NCBI GenBank assembly: GCA_020152595.1 | Contig: JAIGNY010000099.1 | Span: 1,955,126 to 2,019,125, forward strand | Direction: 5' to 3' | DNA: 64,000 bases | Origin: Chiridota heheva | Taxonomy: Eukaryota > Echinodermata > Holothuroidea > Apodida > Chiridotidae | In this document: positions 23,634 through 37,129 of the stretch, piece after piece | Layout of the letters: each line of letters begins with the position of its first letter | How positions within the stretch are numbered: position 1 is the stretch's first letter | The notes under the pieces: generated by a model | Told to the model about the DNA's origin: nothing | Database searches by the model: none | Seen by the model: only the letters and a program-made list of their open reading frames with translations | Translations under genes and position numbers: made by a program

Positions 23634-26330
23634 AAAAATATTAAAGAAAATTTATATCAGAATTCTGACATGCATTTGTGGTTGTCGATGGTATGTGTCT
23701 GCCCATTTTTCTAAAACTTACAGTTATAGGTGATAGAATAATGAATTTCCCAAATCTCGAGTTAGGTTTCGGTCTGGGAGATGCCCAACTTTTGATGTAG
23801 AACAAATACACAATAATTTGGAACAGTTCAAACATTTTGGCATATACACAGATTGTCCTTTTATATCATGGGAGTCGCCATGCTCAAATAACGTAAACAG
23901 TCACTGCATTGTTTTTGAAAATTTGAATCGATTTAGCTTGTCTAAATTCATTTACGACATTCTTATTTACAATTAAAGGAACAACCAATGGTAATATGGA
24001 GAGATTCCAAAGTAAAAGTACAACATCTAATTTAAAATTTCAACCACAGTTTTAAACGATCGACATCCCCGGAACTGACTATTTGGTTTGGAAAAATGTG
24101 TTGCATTAAGAAGACTAAGAACTTTAGGATATCATATTTAAGTTTACGGATAATGGCTGACCAAAAGATTTTAAATACTTACGAAATATGTGATATAGGA
24201 AAAGGCAGGTAATTTAAAAGCTGAGTAATTCGGTGTATTTAATTCCATTTTGAGGTTGAATCGATATCGCAAAGATCGATAATTTTTCGATTTTACCGTA
24301 TGTTTGATTTATAACAGATGCAATTTATTACAATGCAATTTAGCTTATTGTAACTAATTAATTGAATATGAAGTAAATATAATAAAATTCTTCTCCATTC
24401 CACTCGAATGAAAGCAATGAAGATGTCACTAATGTAATATATATTCAATTTCATGTTCAAGTTGGAATTGGAATGATTAAGTGGTCTAATAATCTTCGGC
24501 CGTGCTCTCCAAATGGTTATTGGTACGTTGCTGTGCAAAATAACAAGATTTTCGGATCTTTCCTTAAAGGTATGATGACAAAATTTTGCTGATGGCATTT
24601 TGCTGATGGCTGTTTGTATTTTCCACTGAATAAGTTAGAAAGTGAGTAAGTGAAAAAGGTACACTAGAGTACCGTAAGATAACAATGTATTCCAATGCAG
24701 CTGAAGCAGAGTATTGACTTTCCATATGTACCTCATTCGTAAAAAAGTACTTTGTATATATTTCAAATTTTTGATACCGCATGGATTTTTTAGGATGCAT
24801 GTGAGAAGATACTTTGAAAGAAAAACAGAGGGCAACAATGAAGATTTGTAATTTCTTTTATCAATATTCTTTGTACGTGTCCATCTTAGCAGAGTTCAAT
24901 AATTATTCTATCAGCTTAACTTAAATAGCACTATTCCACTGCTTCTATCTTTATTGACAAATATTCAACAATTAGAAAGCGAGGTAGGTAAAATAAAAAG
25001 TCTTGTTTTAGCGAAGTCGGGAAAGTGAGTTAAATTACTCCCGCAACGATCTCATTTATAGCTAAGTACGAAACTTTGTAAACATAGGAGTCACCATGTA
25101 AGCCTTTGTCAGTATTTGAGCATCGTACTTCAAACATTTCCATCAAAACAGATTTAATGTTAAGAACGATGTGGACGGAGGTAGCGATTTTTTTTTCAAA
25201 ATTGAGGGACGAGGGGGACGAACCCAGTGGCGCGTTTGCGACAATATTTTTCAAGAAGCTCTGAAGATTTTAGGATTTTTACGACCTAAAATGATTGAAT
25301 TTTTTTTAATGAAAATATCTAATAATAGATAAAGATAGATTGTAGATGCATTCTACTTGTTATTTTGGCTCCTCACTCAATTAGTCATTATTTGAATTGA
25401 TATTTTCATATAAATTATGAAACATTCTTTGGAAACGAGAAGAAGCATAGTTTAAAGACTCACAAACGTGCAAATGCTTTTATAGTGATCATGAGATATG
25501 ACCCCTTCTTCTCATTTATTTATCAGGGGTACAATCTTGAAATGACCTAGATCTTCACAATAACGGTAACGGTACCTCGGTATCTAAAATAATGCTGTTC
25601 AGTTATTTATTTGAAGCAATGGAAGTTGAATGAACAAAAACTAAAGATAAATCAAGCTAACAACTGAATAAAATCCCAACAGGATATCACTTTATCATTC
25701 TTTGATATGCATAAGTTCGTTCAGGCAACTTGTTGTTATGTTTGAAGGTCCTTTTTTTGCATGCATGTATTGTCCATCAGCATTAACTATATATACGGTC
25801 CCTCTCGTACACCTTTTACCACGGTAATTCAAAATATTAACTAATAACCAAGATGTCACACTCTGTTGTGTGTATTCTTATATAAAACTTCAGCACAGGG
25901 AAAATTTACAACAACCTTGAGAAAATACAGACACCAGCATAATCGGATGCTTACGAAAAATAATGTGGATTACCTCTACTTCTTTCTATCCCACCTGCAG
26001 ACCTGCTTATCATATCCCTAAATGTATTAATCGACGACTAATAACTCTATATAATAATTGATAAAATAAAAACTTGATGCACGTTGTTTGTCTGGTCGAT
26101 GAACATGCTGAAGGGACGAAATCAATAATATATGGCATGTGCAATGGACACACATGGGGCGCAGCTGGGAAAGTTGTGAGCTAGGAAATAAAAATTACAC
26201 ATACGAAAGAAGAAACTGCGAATTTACGTGAATTAGATTATCTATGAACAGCGGGTTTCAATTTTATATAATAAATGATAAAGACTTAACAGATCAATGT
26301 AGAAACAAAAAAAATTTCAAAAAAAACAGA
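23634..26330. other. Gene-free AT-rich stretch
   Basis: Downstream of the GTPase exon I see no further exon, clear polyadenylation signal cluster or recognisable repeat. The short open frames have no features of interest. Confidence 0.4.
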
Positions 26331-26334
26331 AACT

Positions 26335-27405
<1,071 letters not shown>

Positions 27406-27699
27406 CTGAATAAGTTCTCAATGCCCGTCGTTAGCATAATCAATACATATTTTGTAGGGACTCTGTTATGGATAAAACATATTTAAATCGGTACAAATCA
27501 CGTGTTTAATACGTGTTTTGTATAGCGGCCGCCATATTCCCTTCTATTGTCACACCAATTTGAGAGTTTACTTTCAGCATCCCAATAAAAATGAATACGC
27601 TGTCTGCCCCGTTGTGGTATTCGATATTTTCTTTTGATTTTTTTTTCTCGCCATAAAACAATTGATATCAACAAACTGATATCAACAAGCTCTACTCAG

Positions 27700-28600
27700 G
27701 GCGTAACTTGACTTCAAGCCAAAGGGTGTGTCAGAAACATTTGCCCCGACAAAAATGTGCATTTGCTCGTCATTTTTTAAAATGACATACTGTACATAAA
27801 CAGTCAAACAATGTAGAACAATTGGGAACAGACCTCCTCCTCCCCCACCAGTGTCATCGCCAGAGATTTTGGCTTGCGATTCAGCACTGAATTGCCAAAC
27901 AATGGCGAGGTCTAGAGGCGAAGTCTTGGTTGGTACTAGGGGCGGAAGTTCCAAAAATTTCTTGTGCTTGATGCTAATTTGGTTGAAAATCAACACTAAG
28001 TTCAAATGATTGATTGATTGATTAAGAGAAGATAATTTCAAATTCTAATGGTAAAATGTACTCAGATAAGCGTTTGGGTTACCATTTCTCAATAGGCAAA
28101 GAGGAATTTTCTCATGCAAATTGAGAAAACTTGGTAAAAATGGTGGGCCTCATGGACGCATTCCTGCTTGGTGGGGTCCAGGTGGAGAGGGCCCGGAAGC
28201 TCTGAAGATTTCTTGCTATTGATGTCCCAAAAATTATTTCAAGATAATGTTCCAAAATCAAAATGTAAGTTATGAAAATAGGACAATTTTAATTATATTG
28301 CTTAGGCCTATATCTACTCATATAAGCATCTGAGTTATCATTTCTAAATAGGCAGAGGAGAGATTTTCATTGAAAATAAAATTCAGGCAAAATTGTAGGG
28401 TCCATGGGCAAAGCCTTGTCTGAAGATTCCCTAGTTTTTGATGCTCCAAAATGGCTTAAAATTGACACTAAGTTCCAAAATGTGAATGAAAAATCGTGGT
28501 GTTCTGGGGCGAAGCAAGGGTAGGTATCCAGGAGAAGAAGTCCCGCTGAAGGGCCCCTTGGTAGGAAGCCCAGGGGCGAAACCACGTATCGTACGTGCGT
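27700..28600. repeat. Degenerate tandem repeat of about 250-280 bp
   Basis: Three diverged units share, in order, a TTACCATTTCTCAATAGGCA-type word (28,080 and 28,332), GGGTCCATGGGCAAAGCC- or GGGGCGGAAG-type GC-rich words, and TTGATGCTCCAAAATGG then AACACTAAGTTCCAAA-type words (27,975 and 28,445). The GC-rich part near 28,180 (GGGCCCGGAAGC) resembles the spacer between the two MITEs at 10.2 kb. No coding function is seen. Confidence 0.45.
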
Positions 28601-29004
28601 TGTACATGCAGGAAATACGTCCGCGTATTGCTGCTTATATTTTTTTCCTCAAAACTGCACCTGATTGGATGGGAAACAAAGAAAAATCCCCCATAATTTG
28701 ATTGGTTGAAGTACTGAAGAAATCACGTTCGGCTTAACTCAATTTGAAAAGGTCTGTAGACTGAAAGGTTACTTGTGCACGCTATTTCTATTTTTTGTTT
28801 GCCAATGTTCCCATGAAATCTTTTGTAATAATGTGACGTAATAGACTGCGTGCACATTTCCCTAGCGCATCATTGCCATGCGCAAGGGTTAAACAGATAA
28901 CTTCTTCAAATCATTACTGTGAGATTTGCTTACAAATATTAACTGTGTTATTTTGCGCTGCTGTTCCCTACTATGAATGGACTCTATAAGACACTTTTCA
29001 TCAC

Positions 29005-29110
29005 CACTACTGCCCGGTTATTTTTTTCTAGTTTCTGATTGGCTGACAAGGCTCATTTGCATATACAAGCGGCCTGGTTGTTACTCAACGAAGGGACTAA
29101 TTGTGCACAT
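29005..29110 (-). repeat. Dispersed repeat with octamer and CCAAT words, copy 2
   Basis: Reverse-orientation counterpart of 14,390-14,495. CTACTGCCCGGTTATTTTT, GTTTCTGATTGGCTGACAAG, CTCATTTGCATAT and GTTGTTACTCAACGAAG correspond word for word to the complement of copy 1. As in copy 1, a foldback repeat lies nearby (29,445-29,585), and the order of the two is mirrored as well. Confidence 0.6.
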
Positions 29111-29444
29111 TTTTGAAATTGCATATTAATTGCAAAAAGTATGCACAATTTCCTTTCCAGAAAAGCAACATTCCTTAGCAACCGTGTTCTTTTGATCATA
29201 TTTTTTTTTACATTCACCTGTCAAATTGTGAACTACCTAAGATCAAAATAAGCGGTTTTCACAACTTTAACCTACAAATTGACAAACTCTTTGGTCGTGA
29301 AGACCAGAGATTTTTTATCACTAGAGGAGAGTGACTTACAAGGAATTGAGGATGCAAAAATATCAAGCGGCTACATGCAAGCAAAGCAAGTGGGGTATGA
29401 AGATCTTCAGAAGTGAATTAATAAGCCTACACAGATTTTGAGCC

Positions 29445-29585
29445 CCTTCTTGAGTAATAACCCGGCAAGCCCCAAAAATAAAAATAAAAATGGGCGAAGC
29501 TTGGCCAAGCCGAGCCCATTTTGCTTTAAATTTTGGGGGTGAGCTGGGTTATTACCGAAATAGTGGGCAAGGAAGAGTACTTACT
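29445..29585. repeat. Foldback repeat, GGTAATAACC family, copy 2
   Basis: Palindromic arms: GAGTAATAACCCGGCAAGCC on the left and GGTGAGCTGGGTTATTACC on the right, with GGGCGAAGCTTGGCCAAGCC in the centre. Similar to 13,199-13,356 and 43,430-43,550, with ragged ends. Confidence 0.6.
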
Positions 29586-30029
29586 CCGTCTTTATATATT
29601 TGGTGCATTTCCACTATATTTTTGGGGAAAAGTAGCATTTAATGATGTTATGAATTAAGAGCAAATTCAAGTTTACATGTGAAAGATTAAATTAATTAAT
29701 TCAATTCAATTAGAAAAATGGGGCCAGTTCATTACCGTAATTTGGGCCTACTGTAGGCCTACATTGAATTATAAATTTGCAAATTCAAAAGGTCAGTAAA
29801 ACAATAACGTACAATTTTTTTTTTTTGGGGGAACTAGATTAAAGCTGAAAAAGTGGGTACAGAAGGTACTTTTATTTTAGGCTATCCAGCATTTTATGTA
29901 CTTTTACATTATAATTTGTGGGAAAATAGCACTTAATGAAGTTGTAAATTAAAGAGAAAATTGGAGTTTACATGTTAGGCCTTATAAGATTCAATTAATA
30001 CATAAATAAAATTAAATTATAAATTTATC

Positions 30030-30705
30030 AATTTTAAATGCTTGGTAAAAACACAAAAATTTTCGTGTATTATCAAAATCAGCTCTAATAATCAGAAAAT
30101 TATAAAGCAAAACAATGTTTTAATGAATGAAGAAATAAACCATCGCTTCAGTAATGTCTTATCAGGATATCAACCAAAGATTCACTACTATTTTGATCCA
30201 CAGAATGGCTACAACAGCAAAATCTCTCAATATACTTTGAGATGCTGTCGGCTTCTGAGTTGGACATTTATTTAGACGATTTTACGCCGAGGTACGTAAT
30301 ACAGCTGGCAACCAATACAGTGGGCCTTGCTGGGATCCGCGCAGCTCTGAACAGGCACCTGCAAGTAATCCATGGAGCTCAATGTCATCAGAGAAGGATT
30401 CTCCAACAATCAAACAACATGTTTATTGGATTAATCAAGAGGATGAAGAGAGATGGGCTGACAAAACCAGACACCACGAACTATTAGTGAAAATGACCTG
30501 ATGCGTCTGGAGGCCCCAAATGTACTTTCTTCTGAGGCCAATCTTTCGAGATCACACACTAACTATTGCATTCATGCAACTACTTGCAGTTTTGGATCAA
30601 GCTGGTGCTACAACGCACCAAATCATGGCGATTACTGGCCATAAGAATGAGGCAAGCGTGAGGAGTTATACCAACAAACTCAATCAAAACCAAAAACAAT
30701 TCTGA
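30030..30705 (+). mobile_element. Crypton-like tyrosine recombinase relic
   Basis: Three collinear fragments in different frames: LSASELDIYLDDF and GIRAALNRHLQVIHG (about 30,245-30,380), MKRDGLTKPDT then ISENDLMRL (about 30,440-30,515), and AVLDQAGATTHQIMAITGHK then NEASVRSY (about 30,580-30,675). The family order is an N-terminal SAM-like DNA-binding fold, then IxxxDLxxL, then a catalytic H-x-x-R box (typically NHCIRATT), GH and Tyr. Here the frame before the last fragment reads TNYCIHATT, so both catalytic residues of the HxxR box are replaced. GHKN and the terminal Tyr survive. The central catalytic half is missing. Cryptons are DNA transposons moved by a tyrosine recombinase; this copy is dead. 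KIAA1958-like domesticated relatives are the alternative, but the decay argues against that. Confidence 0.65.
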
Positions 30706-30829
30706 CTGACTGACAAACGCACGCCATTTTCAATGATCAACAACTCGTTCTCGCTAGAAACTAATACTACCAATGTAACACAGCTGACAAGCAATGGGCA
30801 TTACCAGAAAATATGTGAAGAGGGGAAGG

Positions 30830-31535
30830 GGGGTCGGTGACAGAGATTGGGATTGGGATTAGGGGTGGGTGGGTAAAATGACCGGGATTGGGATTAGGGG
30901 TGGGTAAAATGACCGGAATTGGGATTAGGGGTGGGTAAAATTACGGGGGATTGGGATTGGGTGGTAAAAAAATTGGGATCGGATTAGGGGGGATGGGTGG
31001 GGTGGGGTTGGGATTAGGGGTGGGTAAAATGACCGGATTGGGATTAAAATTAGGGGTAGGTGGGTGGGTAAAATGACCGGGATTGTAATTAGGGGTGGGT
31101 GGGTAAAATGACTGGGATTGAGATTGGAATTAGGGGTGGGTGGGTAAAATGACCGGGATTGGGATTGGGTGGATGGTAGGTAAAATGACCGGTATTGGGA
31201 TTGGGTAAAATTAGGGGATTGGGATTGGGTGGGTAAAATGATCGGGATTAGGATTAGAGGTGGGTGGGTGGGTAAAATGATAGGAATTGGGATTAGGTTG
31301 GGTGGGTGGGTAAAATGACCGGGATTGGGAAAGGGTTTAAGAGTGGGTGTTAAAATGACCGAAATGGGATTGTGGGAAGAGTGGTAGGCAAAATGACTGG
31401 GATTGGTGAGTCACCCACCCCCACCTCCGATCTGATTTTGAATTAGAAGTACATGTAAGTCACCCAAACCCGCTTCCAATTCGAATCCGATGTAAGTCAC
31501 CCATCCCCCCCCCACCCTCTTCCCCACTCCCTTCC
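30830..31535. repeat. G-rich minisatellite with an orientation switch
   Basis: About 575 bp of irregular units built from GGGATTGGGATTAGGGG, TGGGTGGGTAAAATGACC and variants (30,830-31,405). Then comes a C-rich complement-like part (TCACCCACCCCCACC, 31,410-31,535), so a large stem is possible. The repeated GGG runs could form G-quadruplexes. A related array lies at 42,245-42,600. Confidence 0.85.
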
Positions 31536-32214
31536 TCCGATCCCAATCTAAAGTAAGGGGTTCCCAAATATAATTGGTGTCCTCAGTTGAGGTTTTGCTA
31601 CATGTTACACAGCATATAAAGATGTAGCAGTTTTCACCTTGGGACCATTAAGTGCTTGATTCTCCCAACAATGTGTTTATACTGTATATGAGAAGTTTTC
31701 ACCTTGATTGTCTTGTTTTACTAACCTTTAAGATATCTCCAGTCTGAAATATACTGTACAGGGTGGTACAAATAGAGTACATGAACATGTACAGGACCTG
31801 TTGAGTGTTTTCCATAGCATAGTGGGTGGACAAAGTGAAAAAATAAGGCAAAGTAAATAGTTTTCGGAAATGGAAATGAAAAAAGAAAGAAAAAATCATG
31901 ATTTTGAATTTATTTTTAGCTTTGGAGTTAAAGTAGAATGTGTTTTCCCAGAAGCTGTACAATTAGTTGCCTCTCCTGGAAATTAGTCTAAATTGTTTTG
32001 TCTTTATTTGTTATCTCATCTCAGATTGTCGGTATTTCTTTTTGACATTACAAAATGAAAAAGTACACAATTGATCAAATTGATATCAACATATTTTGTA
32101 CAAAATCCGTCAAAATATAGAGTGGATTTATACTTTTTAGAGTAGAATATCTTGATCTTATGTAACATTCTGTAATATTAAACTTTTATGAAATAAAATG
32201 CACAAAAACAACAC
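31536..32214. other. Gene-free stretch
   Basis: Nothing recognisable between the minisatellite and the start of the HINE-like material. Short open frames only. Confidence 0.4.
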
Positions 32215-32700
32215 CAGAACCAAAAGGTTTTGTGGTTCCGATGCTTTTTTCATGCTGATTGATTTTGTAAAGTGTTATGTCATTGAATATCATAAAATAT
32301 TTGAGATATCATGTTTACAACTCTTTTAGCAAAATCATATTAAGCCCCGCCCACTATGCATATAAATGAAATTCAATGTTTTTATCAAATGAACACATAC
32401 AACTAGCTAAAATCATAATATGAAACAAAACAGACATGTGATTGTTAAATATGAGCATTTCAAGAATTTCACATTAAGGTCTGCCTTCTAATTAACATGT
32501 ATGACATCGCATCACCAAAAACAATAGGGTACTTCTACAAACCATGGACTATTTGTGTAACACATAGTCCATTTCAAGATTTTTATATTAAGCCCGACCT
32601 ACTAATTAATATGCATGATATCACCACCAAAAACAGTAAAGTCCCGCCCACTATGCATATTAATGTAAATGGTCATTGGCATCATTGATAAACTTAAACA
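32215..32700 (+). mobile_element. HINE-like element, 5' end and internal units (forward)
   Basis: It starts with AACCAAAAGGTTTTGTGGTT (a self-complementary hairpin) and CCGATGC at 32,234-32,244, the same left terminus as at 26,335. Internal units with AAGCCCCGCCCACTATGCAT (about 32,345) and TTAATATGCATGATATCACC (about 32,607) follow. The matching right end could be the one at 38,270, with later insertions between. Confidence 0.55.
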
Positions 32701-33039
32701 TTGAGAGCTCTGAACTCTGTCCTCTTTAACTTCAAAATCACCCATCCTGGGCAAACATACTACAAATTATTTAATTTTGAAGTTTCTGTTTTAAACATCC
32801 TGTCATTCCCTGTCAGTTTACATACTCCCATTATCTGAGAACCCATTTATCATCTTTACAATTTTCTGTGAATAATCTTTTCTGATCCTTCATGGAACTG
32901 TGCTTTCTACTGGGTCAAGGAGCCATTTCTTGGTTAAGATAATGGTTTTGGTTGTTAGTGCCTGATAACTTCATGATATCAATCACCTTTACTTAAGTTA
33001 CGCTAACTGTTTGACGATATTCATTGGTTAATAATGAGT

Positions 33040-33725
33040 GTGTTTAATTCTATGTACATAATCATGATGGATGTAAAAACTTGAATTTTATCAATATGCG
33101 TAGTGGGATGGGCATAATATGGTTTTATTGCAAAGAGCCTGTAAACACAGTATCTCAAGAACGGTAAACTCATATTTGGTACACAGATAACCCATGGTCT
33201 GTAGATGTGCCCTATTTTTTTTTTTGTAGTGATATCATGCGTATTAATAAGTGGGCGGGGCTTAAAGTGCAAATATTGAAAAAGTGATAAATGAGCAACT
33301 GTATATCCGTTTTGCATCATATTGGACATGATAATTTTGTTGGTTATTGTGCACATGCTTATGTTATCAGCAGACGTCATTAATATGCATGGTGGGTGTG
33401 GCTTACTGTGAAAGTGTTAAATGATGTAAACACCATATTGTATCTCATGAATGATATACCAGATTTATGCCATATCAGTTACACAGATGGGTCATGGTCT
33501 GTACATGCAGTATGTTCCAATGTTGTGATAGTGATGTCATGAATATTAATGAGTAGGTGGCTAAGGTGGGGCTTACTGACAAATTATTGAAATAGAGTAA
33601 ATGAGCAACCTTTTTTGCATCATACGTGCTATGGCAATGTTGTTAATCATTGTGCAAATGCTAATGTTGTCAACGTTTTTATTGATCTGCATGGTGTGTG
33701 TGGCTTGTAAATAAATATCATGAAA
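33040..33725 (-). repeat. Internal HINE-like units, inverted orientation
   Basis: About two and a third units of the 290-bp family in reverse. Examples are TTAATAAGTGGGCGGGGCTT (33,245) and, before it, ACCCATGGTCTGTAGATGTG (33,188), complements of words found in the forward units at 37-38 kb. The orientation change relative to 32.2-32.7 kb shows at least two elements or an inversion. Confidence 0.6.
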
Positions 33726-34189
33726 CAAGTATTTCATTATGCAATAACATGACAGTTAAAGTGCCATGGGGGTCGGATCTTACGTTGAATATGTTATTTG
33801 GATTATTTGATTTGCAAAAATATAACTTTTTTTGCACCAACCCCATTGGTTGCAAGAAAATCGCAAAAAAGATCAATGCATTTTGTGTCACCTTGACGCA
33901 AAAAACCAGCATAAGGCTCAACATGCAATGACGCCATTTTGGAAACGACTGTACGTAAACAATGCATCGATGACATGCATAACGAGAGGCCGCCATTGAA
34001 ATCTCACAACTAATATCAGTATCGACAACATCTCTGTTTGTTCTTCTAAAATATTACATTTTCCAAAAAAGTATTAAACAAAATGCCGCAGCGTTGTGTA
34101 GTTGGGGGATGCAGTAATATATCAATTCTCAAACTAAAAGTCGTTTATCAATGGCAAAGGGCAATACAACAAGACAATTCTGGATGTAT

Positions 34190-34452
34190 TTTGTGCACTT
34201 GACACAACCCAAGTTTTCGGGGCTTACCGGGTAGTGTCATATTCAGCACATGCGAGATTGTTACCCCTATTCTGTTCGATTTAAACAGTAGCTTGACCAC
34301 AACGTCTCTGATATGAAAATTTAAGTGTTCGAGTAATACAAATTCAAATGAACGAAACAGAGAAGAAACAGAATTGAAATCGGTGAGATTCAAACTCATA
34401 ACCTCTCGCTCAAAAGAAGAAGCCCTAACCGACTGGGCTACTTAATCAGTTG
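34190..34452 (-). mobile_element. tRNA-derived SINE
   Basis: Read on the minus strand from 34,450: TAGCCCAGTCGGTTAGGGC (box A, matching TRGCNNARNNGG), then GAGAGGTTATGAGTTTGAAT (worn box B region, GGTTCGAATC type) 30-odd bases later, then a non-tRNA body. This is the internal RNA polymerase III promoter of a tRNA-head SINE. The 3' limit is uncertain. Confidence 0.6.
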
Positions 34453-34829
34453 AAAATTTGTATGTTTTATTTTAAACATAGTGTGGAATATGATTAAAGG
34501 AAGAAAAATTGATAAAATAGAACTGCGTTGTAATTATTGTGTCCATATGCCAAGCCGTCCCTTTTAGCATATCAAAACTTTAAAAATGAAATAACAAAAT
34601 TTTCACAATTTTTTCAAAAACTTGAAATTCAATGGCAAAACGCAAACGGAGTTGCGTAAATGAACTATTTAGTTCACGTAGGCCTGTTGATTAAATGGCA
34701 AGCAACAGAGACTTGAACATTGATAAATAAACTTTTATATTTCCATTAGATGGAAAAAAGATAGATGTTGCAAGCACTTCAAATTGATTATGTTTAACAA
34801 AAGATTACTTCCGAAACTGTAAGTTTGTT

Positions 34830-36330
34830 TGTTTGATGAGGGCTTTACGGCACCACTACAACGAGGGTCAAATTGTGCCTAAGAGGTTAGATCATTCTAG
34901 AGGTAGGAAGGAAAGAAAACAAGGGGAAAATGAGAGAAATAAAGTCAGAAAAGTCAGTAGAGAGAGAGAGGGGACGAGGGGGGGGGGAGGACTAAATATG
35001 GTTGTAGAAGGAAGCAAGATGAAGGAAGAAGATAATTTTATCTGGAGGGTTTTTCTGGAAGAACTCGGCAATGAGTTGTGGGGAGCAAGGGAAGCTCTGG
35101 GTAGGTTGTACAGGGGGCAAGCAAGGAGAACGTGATGGACTGCGAGGGTGCAATAGCAATTGTTGCAGAGGGATTAACGGAGCCAATAAGTAGGTGGGAG
35201 TAAGTGAGGGGGTGTGACATATTCTAAGACGGGTAATATGAACGTTGTCGACACGAGAGAGGTTGTTGATGGTGGGCTTGATCGGAATGGTGGGCTGGAT
35301 GACGTGGAGTTTGTTATCAATTTGGAAGTTCCGTGAGGTTTGCCAGCGGTCACGAACAAGGGAAGCGATAAGCGGCTTGATTTCAGAAAGGGTTTGGGGG
35401 AATGGGGTGAGGGTGGGGATTGAGGGCAAGCTTAGCGGCTGCATCAGCCCTGTCATTGCCAGGGACGTCAACATGGCTGGGTATCCATAAGAAAAGAACA
35501 CTTTTCCTGCAGAGGGTGGGCGAAAGGAGTTTCCGGAGGAGGAGGTAGGATGTGAAGTTATCCCATTTAAGATTGAGTAAAGAAGTAAGAACAGCGTTGG
35601 AGTCGGAGAAGATGGCAAAGTGCCTGAGCGGAGAGTACTCAATAAAGTTGAGGGCGAGGAGGATGGCCTTTGCCTCGGCTGAAAAGATGGACGAGTAGTC
35701 GGGAAGTCTCTTACTGAGGGTGATGTCTTGGATAACAGCAGCAGCAGCTGTCTTGTTGCCTTCCTTGGAGCCATCAGTATAAATGGAGGTGTAGATTGAG
35801 AGTTGGTCTTTGATAAGGTTGTGAAGATTGATGAAGAGGTTAGGTGGGTTTGGGTTTTGTAATGAGTGGAGAGGCCCAGGCGTATAGAAGGGAGGGGTGG
35901 CTTAAGGAGGAAAAGTGGGCCAGGAGAAGGTGCCAAGAGTGGCGGGTTTGATGCCGAGATGGAGGAGGTCTGATTTAATGCGTAAGCTAAAGGAAGGGGA
36001 TAGAGTTTTAGTCCTATCAAAGAGGGTGGAGAAAATTGGGTACCTAATGAAGTTGTAAACAGGGTTGTGGGTGTTGGTGAGGACTCTAAAAGCATAGGAG
36101 AGGCTAAGCTTTCTACATCAAAGTAAAAGTGGGGGGGGGTTCGTTGGTTTCAACATGCAGGATGGTGATTGGGGAGGTCCTGAAGGCACCCAGACAAATC
36201 CTGAGGGCTTTATTTTGGATGGTGTTGATGTGGTTGAGGTGATGAGTTGTGAGCGACACAGTAGACAATATTGCCGTACCCAAGCTTGGCACGAATGGTG
36301 AGCCTGAAGATTTTGAGGAGAGCATGACGG
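34830..36330 (-). mobile_element. 5'-truncated LINE with RNase H domain (I/Jockey-like group)
   Basis: The minus strand encodes the C-terminal third of an RT polyprotein. It begins with LRICLGAFRTSPI and LHVETNEPP (RT thumb region, about 36,140-36,215). The RNase H domain follows in one continuous frame: DYSSIFSAEAKAILLALNF (35,641-35,700), FAIFSDSNAVLTSLLNLKWD, VLFLWIPSHVDVPGNDRAD (about 35,440-35,510). Its acidic residues in AEAKA, FSDS and NDRAD are in place. After frame changes come SEIKPLIASLVRDRWQ, HITRLRICHT and a Cys/His tail (CNNCYC ... HHVLLACP, about 35,090-35,160). The region is much richer in G+C than its neighbours, which marks it as a foreign insertion. The 5' part of the element is absent. 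A few frameshifts make it inactive. It sits inside HINE-like repeat territory. Confidence 0.85.
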
Positions 36331-36559
36331 CATGACTGTAAAATTCTTACTGTGAATCACAAATCCCTTTCAAAATTTTTTCGGAGCAAGCAATAAACGA
36401 TCAATTTCTAAGTCCTTTTTCATCATGAAAATGGACTTAGAACCAGGATTTCTTGACGGATTAATGAATTTTGGGATATGAAAAACCTATATCTCATTTT
36501 TTGAGAAGGTATGGCCGGACCACTTTAATACAAATGTTTCAAATCAATCAGTTTGGGGA

Positions 36560-36600
36560 AAGAAAGCATCAGAACCACAAAACCTCATGGTTCTAGTTAA
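36560..36600 (-). repeat. HINE-like left terminus in inverted orientation
   Basis: AAGCATCAGAACCACAAAAC and CATGGTTCT form the complement of the GGTTCCGATGC terminus seen at 26,347 and 32,234, including the AGAACCA/TGGTTCT hairpin. It is the expected start of the reversed element whose internal units lie at 33.0-33.7 kb, now separated from them by the LINE. Confidence 0.5.
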
Positions 36601-37129
36601 TATGTGAAATGAATAAAAGGGAACATCAACACTACAAAAAAAGTTTTCAGATTGAATTGTCATTTTCAATCATTACATGAAAAACTATAGGAATATTCCT
36701 TTAATTACATAATTATATAACCTCCCTGAATAAACCCACCCACAGACAGTCCATGTGAAACCATTTCCACCAAAGGATATCCCCAGGGTTTTATGGCATA
36801 AAACACCCACTTTTATCTGTCATGATTTTTCTGTAAATAAAATGGAATTACTTCGCTCAGGTTAGTGCTATGTCACAACTCTTCACAACATCATAGCCCC
36901 ATTTTTAACAAGACATATGAGTTATTACTATTTGGTCTTTCTGAATGGTTTTGGAATGTCACTCATCTCATTATGATTTATTTCCATGCCTAGAACCAAT
37001 TGTGACCTTATATTTGTATTACAGAAACTATTTTGGAGAAAAAGGAGGCTCATACATGCACAATGGCTGACAATTTTAAAATGCAAAATTGATGCGAACA
37101 GACATACGGTTGCAATAAATTGATAACTT

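Noticed and set aside
34992-36095. Longest open frame of the window (367 codons, minus)
   Set aside because: It is largely an off-frame reading of the LINE. The conserved RNase H blocks (AEAKA, FSDS, NDRAD) are in another minus-strand frame over 35,401-35,700; only short stretches such as VRDRWQ in this frame are real LINE text.
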